Positions 46,401-55,400 of a stretch of DNA of 64,000 nt are shown piece by piece (position 1 is the first letter of the stretch; every line of letters starts with the position of its first letter). The translations under genes and the position numbers were made by a program. Source of the DNA: Oreocharis arfaki (taxonomy: Eukaryota > Chordata > Aves > Passeriformes > Paramythiidae); the NCBI GenBank assembly GCA_013398015.1, contig VZRR01007840.1, positions 1 to 64,000 of the forward strand, in the 5' to 3' direction. The notes under the pieces are model-generated. The model was not told the origin of the DNA, ran no database searches, and was given only the letters and a program-made list of their open reading frames with translations.

Positions 46401-47968
46401 TTTTAGCAGCTTGGCTTTGGCCAAATACAGGTGTGAGTGACAGGAGAGCTGAACTCCCCCGCACTGTCCGGGATCAGCCTCCAAGTGCTTCATGTCCAGG
46501 ATAAATAAATCCCTGCAGACTTCCCTTGGTGGGGGGCTGGAGAGGGATAAGTTGCTGCTTACATTAGGAGCAAAGAGAACAAATTGTGCACAGGATTATA
46601 AAACCCATCCAAATAAGATGGAACAAAGAAATGAATAATAAAGCACAGGCTTGTTTCTAGGTCCAGTTCAGGGCAGGACTGTTTAAAATAAGCAAGTGTG
46701 AGGCAATGCAGTGAAAATGAAGCATAGGGATAAATAATATTGGACACAAAACCATTTTGAAATGTAGGACTGTTTTCCAGCAGTTTTCTGCTCCTCTTGA
46801 CTCTATTATTTAATTTAAGCAGCACAGTCCCATTTGTTTCAAGCTATTTTTAACACATTCATTGCAGCGGTGTAGACTCAGAGCAGCTTGAAAATAAGAT
46901 TCTGGGACATGGTGTGGCCATCTGTGGGAGCACTGCTGTCGTTCCCAGTGGAGGAATTAACTTCCCAGTTACTCCCAGTTACTGAAGTGGCAGGTTAGGT
47001 AACTTGCTGAGGGTCTCTTCTCTGGTGAGAGGCAGGAAAACCAAATCTGGCTGCCAGCTCTTTGCTTTAATCATGTGTTTTCTGTGTTTACTCAGTGTTT
47101 CCTCTTGCACCCGGCATTGACATCCAAAAAAATTCTAGTTGGGAAGACTACAAAAATAGCAGAATTGTTATTCTGGCTGGGCTGCATGTCCGGTGGTGTG
47201 TGCTGCACTGGTGAGCATCAAGTGAGAGGAGGAGACGCTGTCAGTCTCTGTAAATGGACTTTAATGGAATAACTTAGGGAGACACATATTGTTTGTCTGT
47301 GTCCATTAATCTTTGGCTTCATCCCTGCAGCATTTGGGGTTTATATTAATTATATCTGTGTTGTCTCTTTGGATATTCTTGCTCAAGTGAATTTTTAACC
47401 TTTTCCAGAAACAGTGTGTCATGATTTCACTCGCTGCTACCTACAGCATCTTGGATGTTCACATGGCAGTATGTTAATCACTTGCTTAATTTGCATCTAA
47501 TCGAGTAGATCTCCTTGTTGATGGATTAGGAGACTGTTTTTCCAGCCATTCTGCATCTTCACTACACCTTAGTCTATATAGCACATGGAATCATGAAATG
47601 CTTTGAGTTAGAAAGGCCCTTAAAGCTGATCTCATTCCACCCCCTGCCATGGGCAGGGACACCTGGAGCTTCTCCATTCCTAGGAAAAGTGCTGTGAGAT
47701 GAGGTCTGTGCCTCTTGAAAAGGGGACATCATGGGGTGTAGGTGCCAGAACTAGGGAGGAATCCCAGAATGACCAGAAGTGGGAATCCTGCCTGTCCCTC
47801 AGTGGTTAATCCCTGTCCTGTGTCGTGTTCCAACCTCAGCAGATTGACGGCGAGGCCTTCCTGCTCCTCAAGCAGAACGACATCGTCAAAATACTCAGCA
47901 TCAAGCTGGGCCCTGCCCTGAAGATCTACAACGCCATCCTCATGTTCAAGTCTGCAGAAGACAACTGA
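19356..47968 (+). CDS. L3MBTL1/3/4-family methyl-lysine reader (3 MBT repeats, C2HC finger, SAM)
   Basis: This is a predicted Polycomb-type chromatin protein that binds mono- and dimethyl-lysine. Exons from 21248 to 47968 sum to 1839 bases (613 codons) and stay in frame. In order they encode a basic/acidic linker, MBT1 (22322-24413), MBT2 (24912-26964), MBT3 (28472-33578), a C2HC finger (CPTPGCQGIGH ... GCPYSD, 33679-34769), a basic linker (35859-36147) and a SAM domain ending NAILMFKSAEDN (39895-47968). The FCS-type finger exon at 19356 and the exon at about 19769 are less certain, and the start codon was not found. MBT2 most recalls L3MBTL3, while the finger recalls L3MBTL4. The SRSF4 side of the locus matches neither in human. 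I leave the symbol empty because it appears to be a separate paralogue. Confidence 0.9.
19769..19877 (+). CDS. L3MBTL-family exon, basic then acidic linker
   Basis: It encodes SGCQVTEAGRPVRRLRRKRR then LPLDSEDEEENAYEDE and ends in phase 0 at a gtaaat donor (19878). The start is uncertain. 19769 or 19772 fits the cysteine-rich frame upstream, while 19717 has the better pyrimidine tract and fits the other frame. Confidence 0.6.
21248..21305 (+). CDS. L3MBTL-family exon, lysine-rich linker
   Basis: The acceptor is gtgtctag before 21248 and the donor is gtgagc at 21306. It encodes EKNKSNNMKSRRNTKPIKQ. The phases fit the exons on both sides. Confidence 0.75.
22322..22410 (+). CDS. L3MBTL-family exon, start of MBT1
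   Basis: It encodes VLPGKKKIWNWSSYLEEEQ and AAPQKLFRE, the W-x-W-x2-YL-EE arm that opens each MBT repeat. The acceptor is tttgattaattag and the donor gttggc. Confidence 0.9.
23551..23655 (+). CDS. L3MBTL-family exon, MBT1 core
   Basis: It encodes YQSFPQGRNGFKVGMKLEG and VDPEHPSRFCVLTVAE, following a C-rich acceptor. Phase 0 at both ends. Confidence 0.95.
24278..24413 (+). CDS. L3MBTL-family exon, MBT1 core end
   Basis: It encodes RLHFDGYPECYDFWANADSS then DIHPVGWCEKTSHKLLPPK. The HFDGY and DIHPVGWC signatures are typical of MBT repeats. Confidence 0.96.
24668..24701. repeat. 17-bp exact tandem duplication
   Basis: tctttcctgcgttcaat occurs twice in a row inside an intron. It is T/C-rich and not close to an exon. 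Confidence 0.85.
24912..25003 (+). CDS. L3MBTL-family exon, arm of MBT2
   Basis: It encodes GFKEGEFNWTSYLKNCKAQ and AAPKSLFKTLSS. The acceptor is tcttcctag and the donor gtgagt. Confidence 0.94.
25942..26093 (+). CDS. L3MBTL-family exon, MBT2 core with methyl-lysine cage
   Basis: It encodes PVTPSGFRLGMKLEAVDKKN then VATVTDMVENRLLIHFDNWD and SYDYW. The D and N of AVDKKN and the F, W and Y of HFDNWDESYDYW occupy the cage positions known from L3MBTL1 (D355, N358, F379, W382, Y386), so the pocket looks intact. Confidence 0.96.
26357..26685 (+). mobile_element. CR1 LINE 3' fragment
   Basis: Sense CR1 in an intron: tgaaggggctcctggagagc, gaattgttccctgggaggg, tgtcccaggccaggctggat, ggtgggactggatgtgcttt, ctcttccaaccaaacc. 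Confidence 0.87.
26888..26964 (+). CDS. L3MBTL-family exon, MBT2 end
   Basis: It encodes CETSSPYIRPVGYCQETGTP. The usual HPVGW here reads RPVGY. Phases fit on both sides. Confidence 0.94.
27259..27280. repeat. Left target-site duplication of the SINE
   Basis: 22 bases (tttcctagat ... gaatttctgga) recur at 27409-27430 with one mismatch. Confidence 0.8.
27281..27408 (-). mobile_element. tRNA-Ile-derived SINE with CR1 tail (TguSINE1-like)
   Basis: Read on the minus strand, the head is tagagcatggtgctaaca, tgccaaggctgtggttcaat and ccctgtatgggcta. This matches tRNA-Ile from the anticodon-side stem through the T loop, including the B box ggttcaatccc (27363-27373). It runs into a CR1 3' end (27281-27340) that finishes with the repeated gattctgtg octamer. 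The A-box part of the head is missing, so the copy is 5'-truncated. Confidence 0.75.
27409..27430. repeat. Right target-site duplication of the SINE
   Basis: It matches 27259-27280 at 21 of 22 positions. Confidence 0.8.
28472..28557 (+). CDS. L3MBTL-family exon, arm of MBT3
   Basis: It encodes YRDSKGFSWEKYLEETNSQ then AAPARAFKL. The acceptor is tgttttttcag and the donor gtgggt. Confidence 0.94.
28558..32191 (+). other. L3MBTL-family intron, 3.6 kb
   Basis: The only recognised element is the long CR1 copy near its end (31442-31990). Open frames in it are short. Confidence 0.7.
31442..31990 (-). mobile_element. CR1 LINE 3' fragment, about 550 bases
   Basis: Antisense CR1: atcacagaatagtcagggtt, ggagatcatccattccactc, cactccatgg-like blocks, cattgctccttttcctgtc, tctccttttctctagagg, gctgctctccagcagtttgg. 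It extends further 5' into CR1 than the other copies. The far end is uncertain. Confidence 0.75.
32192..32302 (+). CDS. L3MBTL-family exon, MBT3 core
   Basis: It encodes RPPHGFQVNTKLEAVDRRNP then RVATIIDKDNHRIK. 37 codons, phase 0 at both ends. Confidence 0.96.
33464..33578 (+). CDS. L3MBTL-family exon, MBT3 core end
   Basis: It encodes IHFDGWDHHYNFWVDADSPD then IHPVGWCDKTGHALQVPL. The acceptor is ttctttcag and the donor gtaaat. Confidence 0.96.
33679..33778 (+). CDS. L3MBTL-family exon, C2HC zinc finger
   Basis: It encodes GAEDPEGAVGQACPTPGCQG then IGHVRGPRYGTHYT. The C-x4-C-x4-H spacing is that of the L3MBTL/MYT1-type C2HC finger. The final cysteine is in the next exon. It is separated from the previous exon by an intron of only 100 bases. 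Confidence 0.94.
33807..33835. repeat. (AAT)n-like microsatellite
   Basis: Interrupted taa/aat units (taataatcataataataatg). Confidence 0.75.
34593..34769 (+). CDS. L3MBTL-family exon, end of C2HC finger and linker
   Basis: It starts LVGCPYSDVNLSRENLLQDR (last zinc ligand C) and continues LSGERPSPGN to SQGDSSQS. It ends in phase 2 at a gtgagc donor. An in-frame stop lies right behind the donor, so this is the only possible exit. Confidence 0.92.
35859..35908 (+). CDS. L3MBTL-family 50-base linker exon
   Basis: It was chosen because the phase-2 exit at 34769 cannot enter the downstream frame at 36016 directly. This exon (acceptor ctctctcaatccgtgcag, donor gtggtg) bridges it in frame and encodes RGTKHFVLVEGKVLPQ. 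The donor is weak, and the next intron is only 107 bases. Confidence 0.5.
36016..36147 (+). CDS. L3MBTL-family basic linker exon
   Basis: The acceptor is tctgtctttccag and the donor gtaaac. In the frame required by the SAM-side exon at 39895 it encodes NLHQTVKSGVKAASTL then RKTVRRETGERRIPLQ and KPHQKR. This basic stretch fits the basic linker before SAM in L3MBTL1. A second open frame (KSAPDSEKWCQSS) stops at TAA 36149-36151. Confidence 0.7.
36223..36228 (+). terminator. Intronic polyadenylation signal AATAAA
   Basis: It lies 76 bases past the donor at 36148, with T/G-rich sequence downstream (gagttttgcagcagtgtttt). Reading through that donor meets a stop first: TAA 36186-36188 in the main frame. 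A short isoform without SAM is therefore possible. Confidence 0.45.
38217..39209. repeat. 22-bp minisatellite, interrupted by an assembly gap
   Basis: The unit is 22 bases: gggaatgct followed by gcagggatacagc (type A) or gcaggggttcagc (type B). Nine units are seen on the left (38217-38414), mostly in alternating A-B order. About four units, nearly all type A, are seen on the right (39122-39209). The unknown 38416-39121 would hold about 32 units if wholly repeat. Reading frames across it are artefacts of the repeat. Confidence 0.95.
38416..39121. other. Assembly gap, 706 unknown bases
   Basis: A run of n inside the minisatellite. The true length is unknown. Confidence 0.99.
39895..40061 (+). 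CDS. L3MBTL-family exon, linker and start of SAM
   Basis: It encodes PDLDLQQALHQSIFMPSLAS, then LFWEQHCRLLPEVSGL and KQVAKWTVEE. HQS-F-MS and WEQHCKLLP are shared with L3MBTL1 as I recall it. The acceptor is ttccttttccag and the donor gtgagt. Confidence 0.95.
40062..44496 (+). other. L3MBTL-family intron, 4.4 kb
   Basis: No exon, CR1 copy or RNA gene recognised. A 15-base exact tandem repeat (acccagcaatgtttt, twice) lies at 44316-44345. Confidence 0.65.
44497..44559 (+). CDS. L3MBTL-family exon, SAM domain middle
   Basis: It encodes VVSFIQRLPGCKEQASVFRE plus E, matching the V-x2-FI-x2-LPGC core of L3MBTL SAM domains. Exactly 21 codons. Confidence 0.95.
45290..45789 (+). mobile_element. CR1 LINE 3' fragment, about 500 bases
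   Basis: Sense CR1, one of the longer copies in the window: gagtgaatccagaggagacc, cacctggagaagagaaggct, ggggctccaggagagctgga, agaaagaagttcctccctg, tgtcccaggccaggctggat, gttccttccaacccaaacc and the tail gttccgtgattctgtc. Confidence 0.9.
47587..47690 (-). mobile_element. CR1 LINE 3'-end fragment
   Basis: Antisense tail: tggaatcatgaaatgctttg, ttagaaaggcccttaaagct, ccatgggcagggacacctgg. Confidence 0.85.
47840..47968 (+). CDS. L3MBTL-family last coding exon, SAM domain end
   Basis: It encodes QIDGEAFLLLKQNDIVKILS then IKLGPALKIYNAILMFKSAE and DN, ending at TGA 47966-47968. The acceptor is a tandem cagcag, so the first glutamine may be optional. Confidence 0.97.
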   Translation, partial: QIDGEAFLLLKQNDIVKILSIKLGPALKIYNAILMFKSAEDN

Positions 47969-48390
47969 GAAGAGGCCTTTGGCAGATCCCAGGAGGAACT
48001 GGCAGGGAATGGATCTTCAGCTGTGGGCGTTACAATGCGCTGGACAGGTGGACTGGGACTCGGATGTATTTTAAGTAGAACTTAGTAAAAATTGTTTGAG
48101 GTTATAAAAATCCTGCCACAGTCTGGAATATGGGGCAGCTTCACTTCCAAGAAGAGGATATTATTATATTTTGTAATTGAATTTGGTTTTGATATATCAA
48201 TCTCTTTTTGAGATCGAGAAGAAACCTCCAGTTCTAAGGGGAATCCAGGGTAGCACTGTTGGAGCTGCAGGTGCAAGAAGAAAGTTTCGAGTAAAACTGG
48301 CTTTGTGTCCAGTGATAGTGCCTGAAAGACTGAGTGATCACCAGCGAGTTTCATGTGTTCTGTGTAATAAAAGAGAGAGGAAAAAGATGC
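47969..48390 (+). other. L3MBTL-family 3' UTR
   Basis: About 420 non-coding bases follow the stop, up to shortly after the AATAAA at 48366. The cleavage position is inferred. Confidence 0.65.
48366..48371 (+). terminator. L3MBTL-family polyadenylation signal AATAAA
   Basis: First canonical hexamer after the stop codon, about 400 bases downstream, with pyrimidine/GT-rich sequence (ttccttctctgctgtgactc) following. Confidence 0.65.
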
Positions 48391-51300
48391 ACTTCAAAGC
48401 AGCTCTTCCTTCTCTGCTGTGACTCAGGAGCTGACCTTTTCAGGACTGATCGTTAAATTCCAGTTTTTCATGCTGGTTGTTGTGATACTCTTGGCTGCTG
48501 GGCTGCTTACACCCCGGCAGGAAGGGAGCATGGGCAGAGGGTTTCCATCAGAGATGGCTTGCACTGGTTCTGCCAGCAACCAAATGTCCTCATTCCTGTC
48601 GTTCCCTGTCAGGAAGCAGGGCTGTGCAGGTGGGCTTTGGGTAGGCAAATATCCCGTAAGGGCATCTGCCACTGGAGACAAAGAGATAAATTTTAGCTGT
48701 AATTCTGCCATCAGTGCTTTTGTGCAGCTGCTTCTGGGCCAGGAACATCTTCTGGCAAAATGGCACAATTGGGAGCATTTGGGGATTGGATGTGTGTTTG
48801 TTCTTGTCCTCTCCACTGTCAGCCAAATGCTCAGAATAGGAGTTGGAAACCCTGCAGTGGCCAGAGTGTGTGTAAACAGATTTCCTAGAAACAAAAGGCT
48901 TTTCTTTAGAACAATCCCGACTGATGAGTGTGAAGTGCTTTGGTCTTCTCCGATTGAGGTGGACTTTGGTGTGTTCTGCCAGAGAGCTGCAGGGCAGGGC
49001 AGCAGCTCCTCTGCCTCCTCCTGGGAGGGAGGCGGACAGAGCACACAGGGATGTGAGATTGGAGAGGAATTGGGATTTAAACAGCAAAATGGGAGACCAG
49101 TTACCTCCCAAAAGAGACAGAGCTGCTCTGTGTGGGGAAGGAGTGGAGCCCGTGGCTGTGTTCCTGCATGTGCAGCCTCTGCTCTCCTGGATGGGAGCAC
49201 GGGCGGTTCCTGCTCCCTCAGGACCCGTTTAGGACCATGCCCATGGACATCCTGCGTGGGGGTTTCCACACGGGTGCTTCCCGAGCTGCTCTCTCCCCTT
49301 GGGAGACGCGATGAGTCCCGCAGGGCTGCACTCTGTGTTCCCACTTACTCCTGGCAGCCCCAGCTCGTGGCTCCGTCTCTGGCCACTCTCCCTGGCAGCT
49401 GTTTGGCTGTTCTAGAACCCCCTCAGCTCAGGCAGCCCTTGCAGCCCCTCATCCATAGCTGCCAGGCTGAATCCTGTGTGTGGGAATCCCTGGGGGCACT
49501 GGGGCTGTGACCTGGTGCTGCCAAAGGAGGTTCTGCCCTCAGCCCCTGCCAGGCTGCGTGGGTGTCTCAGGGCACTGCAGGGTGACGTGATCCATCCACA
49601 GGCGCCTCAGACTCCCTTGGCATCTCTGCCACCAGCGTGGCTTCCCAGGAGCTGTCGGGAGCAGAGCGAACACGCTGTCCATGACTACCATGACTATGTG
49701 GTGAAGTCTTGAACACACTTGTTCCCCCTTCCTGCCTCACCCACGTCCTTTGTCCAACCCTCCTGCTGCTGAGAAGGTTCTTGTGACTTGTCTGAAGCAG
49801 AAGGTTCCTTAAAATTGTAGATAGAATCCACACCACTGAAGCCATTCAGTCCTGGAATAATATTTAGAGCAGTTTGTTTCCATTTTTTAAATAAGAATTT
49901 AAGGAGTTTAGGCCTTCACAGAGAAGACACAGGTTTGGTGGGATATTTAATAGCTGAACCATTAAATATCAGCCAGGCAGCTGCAGGGGAGAAATTTATT
50001 GCAGTCTTAAGGACTAGGCAAGGGGTGAATTTAGTTTATTAAAATACATTTTTATCATGATAACCAGGGTATTCACCAAAGAGTCACATTCCTTTATCCT
50101 TCTCTGCACATCCAGTGTCAACATTAAGACTTGAATTGCAAGTGGCATGTCCTGTCCTCTGACAGAACTTGCCTTCTGGGCAAAGCAAAATTGTTTTTTG
50201 ACAACTGGAACAGAGGACCCAGAGCTGGGCTGTTTTATTCCTGGCTCTCCACTGATTTGCTAAATAGCCCTGAGCCCTTTCTTGCCCCAGTTTCCCCCTC
50301 TGTGACACTCAGCCAGGTGGGGCAAGTGCAATTTTGCCTTTTTCTTGTTTCAGGCAAGCAGGTCCTGCCATATTTTTCTGTTTCACCTCCTTCCTTTAGG
50401 AGCCTGAGCTGAGGGACAGCAGATTGCTTCTAGCAATAAACCAAAATATAATATTAATTCAGTTTCTTTTACTATATATAGATGGAGGATGAAGAGAATT
50501 GGTTAAACAAGCAATGAGGTTCTAGTCAGTGAAATTATTCAAACAGAAGAGAAATCTTTAATCCTTGGGGCTTCCGAGCCAGCTGGATCAAAGAGGAAAA
50601 TGTGTACTTGGAGGTTGTTCAGTGACAGCCAGCGCAGTGCTTTCAGCAGGGGGGAAGGAGGAACCTTTTAGGGATGGAAGAAGGAGGAATGTGCTTCTTG
50701 TGCCTTTTTTTGTAATCTGATAATTGTCTTTGCAGAGCAAGCAAGAATGTGCACACATCTATTACCCACTCCTTTCCCAAATATAGCTGTATTCCAATAA
50801 AATCCGGCAACTCCACAGGGCAAAAAGACTTCCAGTGTCTTCGCTGGACACATTTAAAACTCCCTGATATTTACAAGATAGAAAAAACTAAACCAGCTCA
50901 TCTTTTAGCCCCATAACTTAGGAATTCGTCAGTTGCTGGTGCCATTCCACTTGTGTCAGAGAGTGTTCTTTCCCCGTGTCTCGGTGAGTTGTTCCTGCTG
51001 CCCGTCCAAACCCTGCTCTGCCTGTTCCCAGTCCTGCTCCAGGCCTGTGGCACAGCCAGGGCTCTGCAGAGGCCTTACCTGATGCCTTGTGTAATTTGAA
51101 ATGTGCACTTTAAAGCAAAAATCCGAAAGTTGTGGCTCTGTGGGGAGCAAAACTGAAGCTGGTTAATGCCAGCTGGGATTGGGAGGATTTTGAGTCTGCT
51201 GGGTGTCAGCAGGAACCAGTTGTTGGCCCAGCTGAACCCAGGGGTCTCTTAGAAATACAAATACATTCCTTAGAAGCAACCCAGAGCTGTGATGAGTTAC

Positions 51301-52195
51301 CATGGGCCAGCAGTGCAATTGGGAAGTTCCAGTTCTCAAAATCTTATTCCTGGCTGTGTTTTTATCCCTCCTTTTGAAATCCAAAGCAATCAAATTTTTT
51401 CTCCTTTTCTCTTTTTCTCGTTGGTTGGGAGTCCTGTTAATTTTTTTCTGTGCCATCACCAACAATCATCCTCGTAATCCAGCAGCAGCAAATTTCGTCT
51501 CTGGGTGATGAATCGCATTAAAGTTGGACAGGAGCGTTTGGCGTCGCCGGCAGCAGAACTCTGCAGCCGAAGGAAAACCCAACACTGGGCCCAGGGATGA
51601 GCCAGTTCTGCTGCACGAGATTTCCTGCCTGCAACTTTTATGCCCTGCTTAGGGATTTATACCACGGAGAGCTTTAAAGTTTTTGACATCCCCCCATCAT
51701 GTGATGAGCCAGCTTATTTTGGAGATTCCTGTTACTTGAACTGGAAACATGTGCAGGGGAAGGGAGCAGGGGCTCGGCTCAGCCTCAGAAATGTCTGCCT
51801 GTTTTAAACCAAATACTTGAGCTTTTCAACACTAGCCATGACCTTGCACTCCACCGATGCTTTCCTCTGGAAATGTGAATAAAATTAATATAAGTTCACA
51901 CCTGGTCTGTTTCTCCTGTGTGTGGGGCTGAGCCCAGCAGTGCTCGGGGAGGCACGAGGCTGGCTGCCCTGGAGGGCTGGCACTGGGAGGGGTCAGTCAT
52001 CACATTGTTGTCCTTCCCCTAAACCTAAACCTGGTAGTCCCAGCGCAAGGCTGCATGTTCATTTTTATCTCTTCTGTCTGTATCTCCCATCTCTGTACTT
52101 GAGCTCTCCTTGCTGTGTTCACAGGACAGCACTGGCTGCTGCAGCTGCGCCTGATCCCCAGTTCCTCACTCTCCTCTGCTGCTGCCAGGTTTTAA
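48391..52195. other. Intergenic region after the L3MBTL-family gene
   Basis: No exon with homology is recognised. A long open frame runs from about 48419 to 49510 on + and another from 49344 to 48424 on -. Neither gives a protein I recognise. Confidence 0.55.
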
Positions 52196-52430
52196 TCGCA
52201 GAATCCCAGGATTATCTGGGATGGAAGGGACCTTAAGGACCATCCAGAGATGGGGCAGCCACAGCTTCTCTGGGCACCCTGTGCCAGAGCCTCACCACCC
52301 TCACAGGGAACAATTCCTTCCCAGTATCCCTTCTAACCCTGGGGAAGCCATTCCCTGTGTCCTGTCACTCGAGGCCCTTGTTCAAAGTCCCTCTCCAGCT
52401 CTCCCAGAGGCCCTGTAGGCACTGAAAGGC
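52196..52430 (-). mobile_element. CR1 LINE fragment with internal deletion
   Basis: Antisense: gcagaatcccaggattatct, ggatggaagggaccttaagg, then directly gcagccacagcttctctggg, cagggaacaattccttccc and ctgtgtcctgtcactcgagg. The usual 100 or so bases between the tail and the gcagccaca block are missing. Confidence 0.85.
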
Positions 52431-55400
52431 TCATGGTTTCCTCTTGGATTCCTTAATCCCTCATGATTTCCTATCACAAACCATCCCAGAACTGTTCTTT
52501 TCCTAAAGCAGTTCCCAAAGTTGGGTTTTTAACTAAAACGAGAAAGAACTTGTTCTCAGTATGAATCCATGTTAAAACCCTGCATTTTGGGGTCTGTTTT
52601 CCCTTTCCTTAATGCCCCCCTGAGCTTCTTCACTGTGTGTCCATAGCCATGATAATTCTTTACCTGTTTCTGCTCTAATCATAATTAGCTGATAAGTTGC
52701 AAACCGTTCTCTAATGTGCCCTAAAATGAGGCTCTGAACTTTCCGTCCTGCTCCTCCCCCGGTGCTGGAGCTGCACCTGCAGCAGGTCACCCATCCACGG
52801 GCACAGGGGCCAGGGCTGCATTGGCAGCTGAGGTTTGCAAACCTTCTGAAACTAAAAATATTGGAGAGTTGGCTCCCAGCCGTAATTTCTGAACTATCCC
52901 ATCTTCGGGGTAAACATTCCCTCTCACTGGTTTTTCCCTTCCAAGGTTTTTTGCTTCTATTTAAACCCCGGCTTGTTTGCTTTTGTTGCCGTGATCGGAT
53001 TCCCGGTCTGGGGAGCTGGGACGCTTGGAGCAGGCTCGGGAACATCAAATGCTGCTCTGTCCTCTTGTTGGTTCCCTCGAGGCTGTGCTGGGATGTGTGG
53101 CTGCGTCCTTGCACTTCGGAGATCTGAGTTTCTTCGCAGCAGCGATTTTTTTTTTCCCCCACGATTTTGATGGAGAAGTTTGAGCAGAGCAGGGAGCATC
53201 AATCACCCAAATGGTTGATTGCATTTGCAGATTATTCTGCTCAGGCAAACCTGGAATTTTTTTGTCCCAAGTCATATTTCTCCTTGGGCAGGGAGAACCT
53301 GTAGTTGATCTTCTTGCCTGCTCAGGTTTTCTGTCAGCCCTGACCATGCTCTGTGGGACTGGTTTGTCCCTTGTGCCAAGACCCATCACACAATTCCCAG
53401 TGGGGTTTGCAAACCCCCTGGAGGGACTGGAGGGGTCTCTCATTCTATCAGTTCACCTGCTGTTAGCTGTGGGTGTGCAAGGAATTGGGTACAGCCCCCA
53501 GCTCTCACCTTCTCACACTGGCTGGATCCTGCACCGCCCTGGTTTCCACAACAAACCTCATCTGACAACCTAAAATTCTCAAATCCTATGACTTTCCCAG
53601 GAGCAAGAACTGTGAAGACAAACCACTGCACTCCCCTGAGGGCCCAGCCCAGTGGGAAGGAGGATGTGGGGCTGGATGAAGAGGGAACCTGCTGTCCCCG
53701 TCCTGCACTCTGCAGCTGACAGGCAAATTCCAGGTTCAGGAGAAAAAGAGAGGGGTGGCATTAGAGAAAAAGAGGGGGGAGGCATTAGAGAAAAAAGGAG
53801 TGTTGGAGGGGTTCAGGGGTGGGGCTGGCTGTGCCCTGCCCAGCCAGCTGCAGAAGTGCCAGAACTTTCCCAAGTAACACTCCACTATTTATTGACTTTG
53901 CCTGTCACTTCCCCTAATATTTTCTTCTCCTTGCCACCACGTACAGCCTCAGTTTATTAATTGCCCCATGACACTTTCTCCTCTCTGCATTATTCACCAT
54001 CCAGACACTTCTAATGTAAGCAAGATATGTTTTGGAGTCAGATACATTTGCTGCTGGAACATTTCCAGCTGTTTCTCCAAGAAATGCACTGAAAGCCTTT
54101 GCAGGAGGGTATCAGTGCCAGAGCCCCCAGAGGTGCTGGCGTGGGGGGCTCTGGCATCCCCCCAGGAACCCCCTTCTCACCCACTCCCCTCCTGGACCAG
54201 GGCATCAGTGCCTTCAATCATGTGCTCTGTCCTCAAAAACAGGGTTATGGCTTTACCGTCATTCAGCCTGGTGTCCTCAGATGTCACCAGCAGTAGGTCC
54301 TTTTGGGCCACAGAGTGGCTTTGTGCAGCAGTGCTGGTTTAAGGAGCTTTTTAAACCTGAGCGTGGTCCATGTCCCTTTCAGCACTTGAGTTGACTCAAA
54401 TTCCCCGAGTGTTCAGAAATGCTTCCAAAAGGTTATTTTAAACTGAGGTGGTTTCCATGGTTGGGGTCGTGGTTGTGCTGGAATCCAGCAGCTCTGTGGG
54501 TCGGGGTTGCCAAAACGCCTCCGCTTTGTGCACCCTCCTGAAACTCGAGTGAGGCTTTTCCGCTCCGGGCTCAGGTGCCCGCAGCCCGCGGCTCCGGGTT
54601 TGTTATCCCTGGCAGGACCGGAGCAGGGGAGGCTGCGTTCTGTCTCTGCTGCTCCAAGTGGGACCACACAACTATTCAATGAGTCTCCAGATGGTTTTCT
54701 CATTGTCTTGAACTCATCTCTCTCATGGGTGGAATTGAAAAAGGCCAGAGAAGAGGCTCGGATATAAATTTCCCAATTCCTGAGCATGTCTGTGCTGCTG
54801 GTCCATGGCTGGTCAATGGCTTGCTCTTCATTTCAGAAGAAACACAACAGTTGAAACGTTGATTTTTGTTTTCTTTCCCACAAACAGGTATTTTCCTCCT
54901 CCTTGCGCTTTTCCAGCACACCACATGCTGAAAGAATTAACCAAAGTCTTCAGGGCTCAGCAGCACCTTCTCCCTTTTTCTCCCTGGGTGTTTTTGCCTC
55001 TCTCTGGCTATGCCCGTGGGATCTCCCTGCCCTGTGATGCTCCTTCCCCACCAATCAATTCTTTGTGCAATCAGTAAATTCTGCCACTATCCCACCATCA
55101 ATTCCCTTCCCCTTCGTGAATGCTGCACACGTCTGAGCCCACGGGCCGCCCCTTCTCTTTTCCACCATCCCTCCTTCCCAACACCGTCCGCTCCCCCAAA
55201 TGCCCCTGACCCTGTGTCCCTCCTGGGGCTGCTGGGTGGAGCACCAGAGGATGGGGCGTCCCTTGGGACTGGCAGGGTCAAGGCAGACCCATGGATTTCC
55301 CACCACCTCCTCCAAATCCTGTAACACAACAGCAGAAGATGCTCTTGGGCAGCAGCAGCGCAGCTCCAGCAGCATCTCAGCCTCCTCTGCTCCCACTAAG

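Larger units (their letters stand above)
44560..47839 (+). other. L3MBTL-family last intron, 3.3 kb
   Basis: It holds two CR1 copies (45290-45789 and 47587-47690) and nothing else recognised. Confidence 0.7.
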
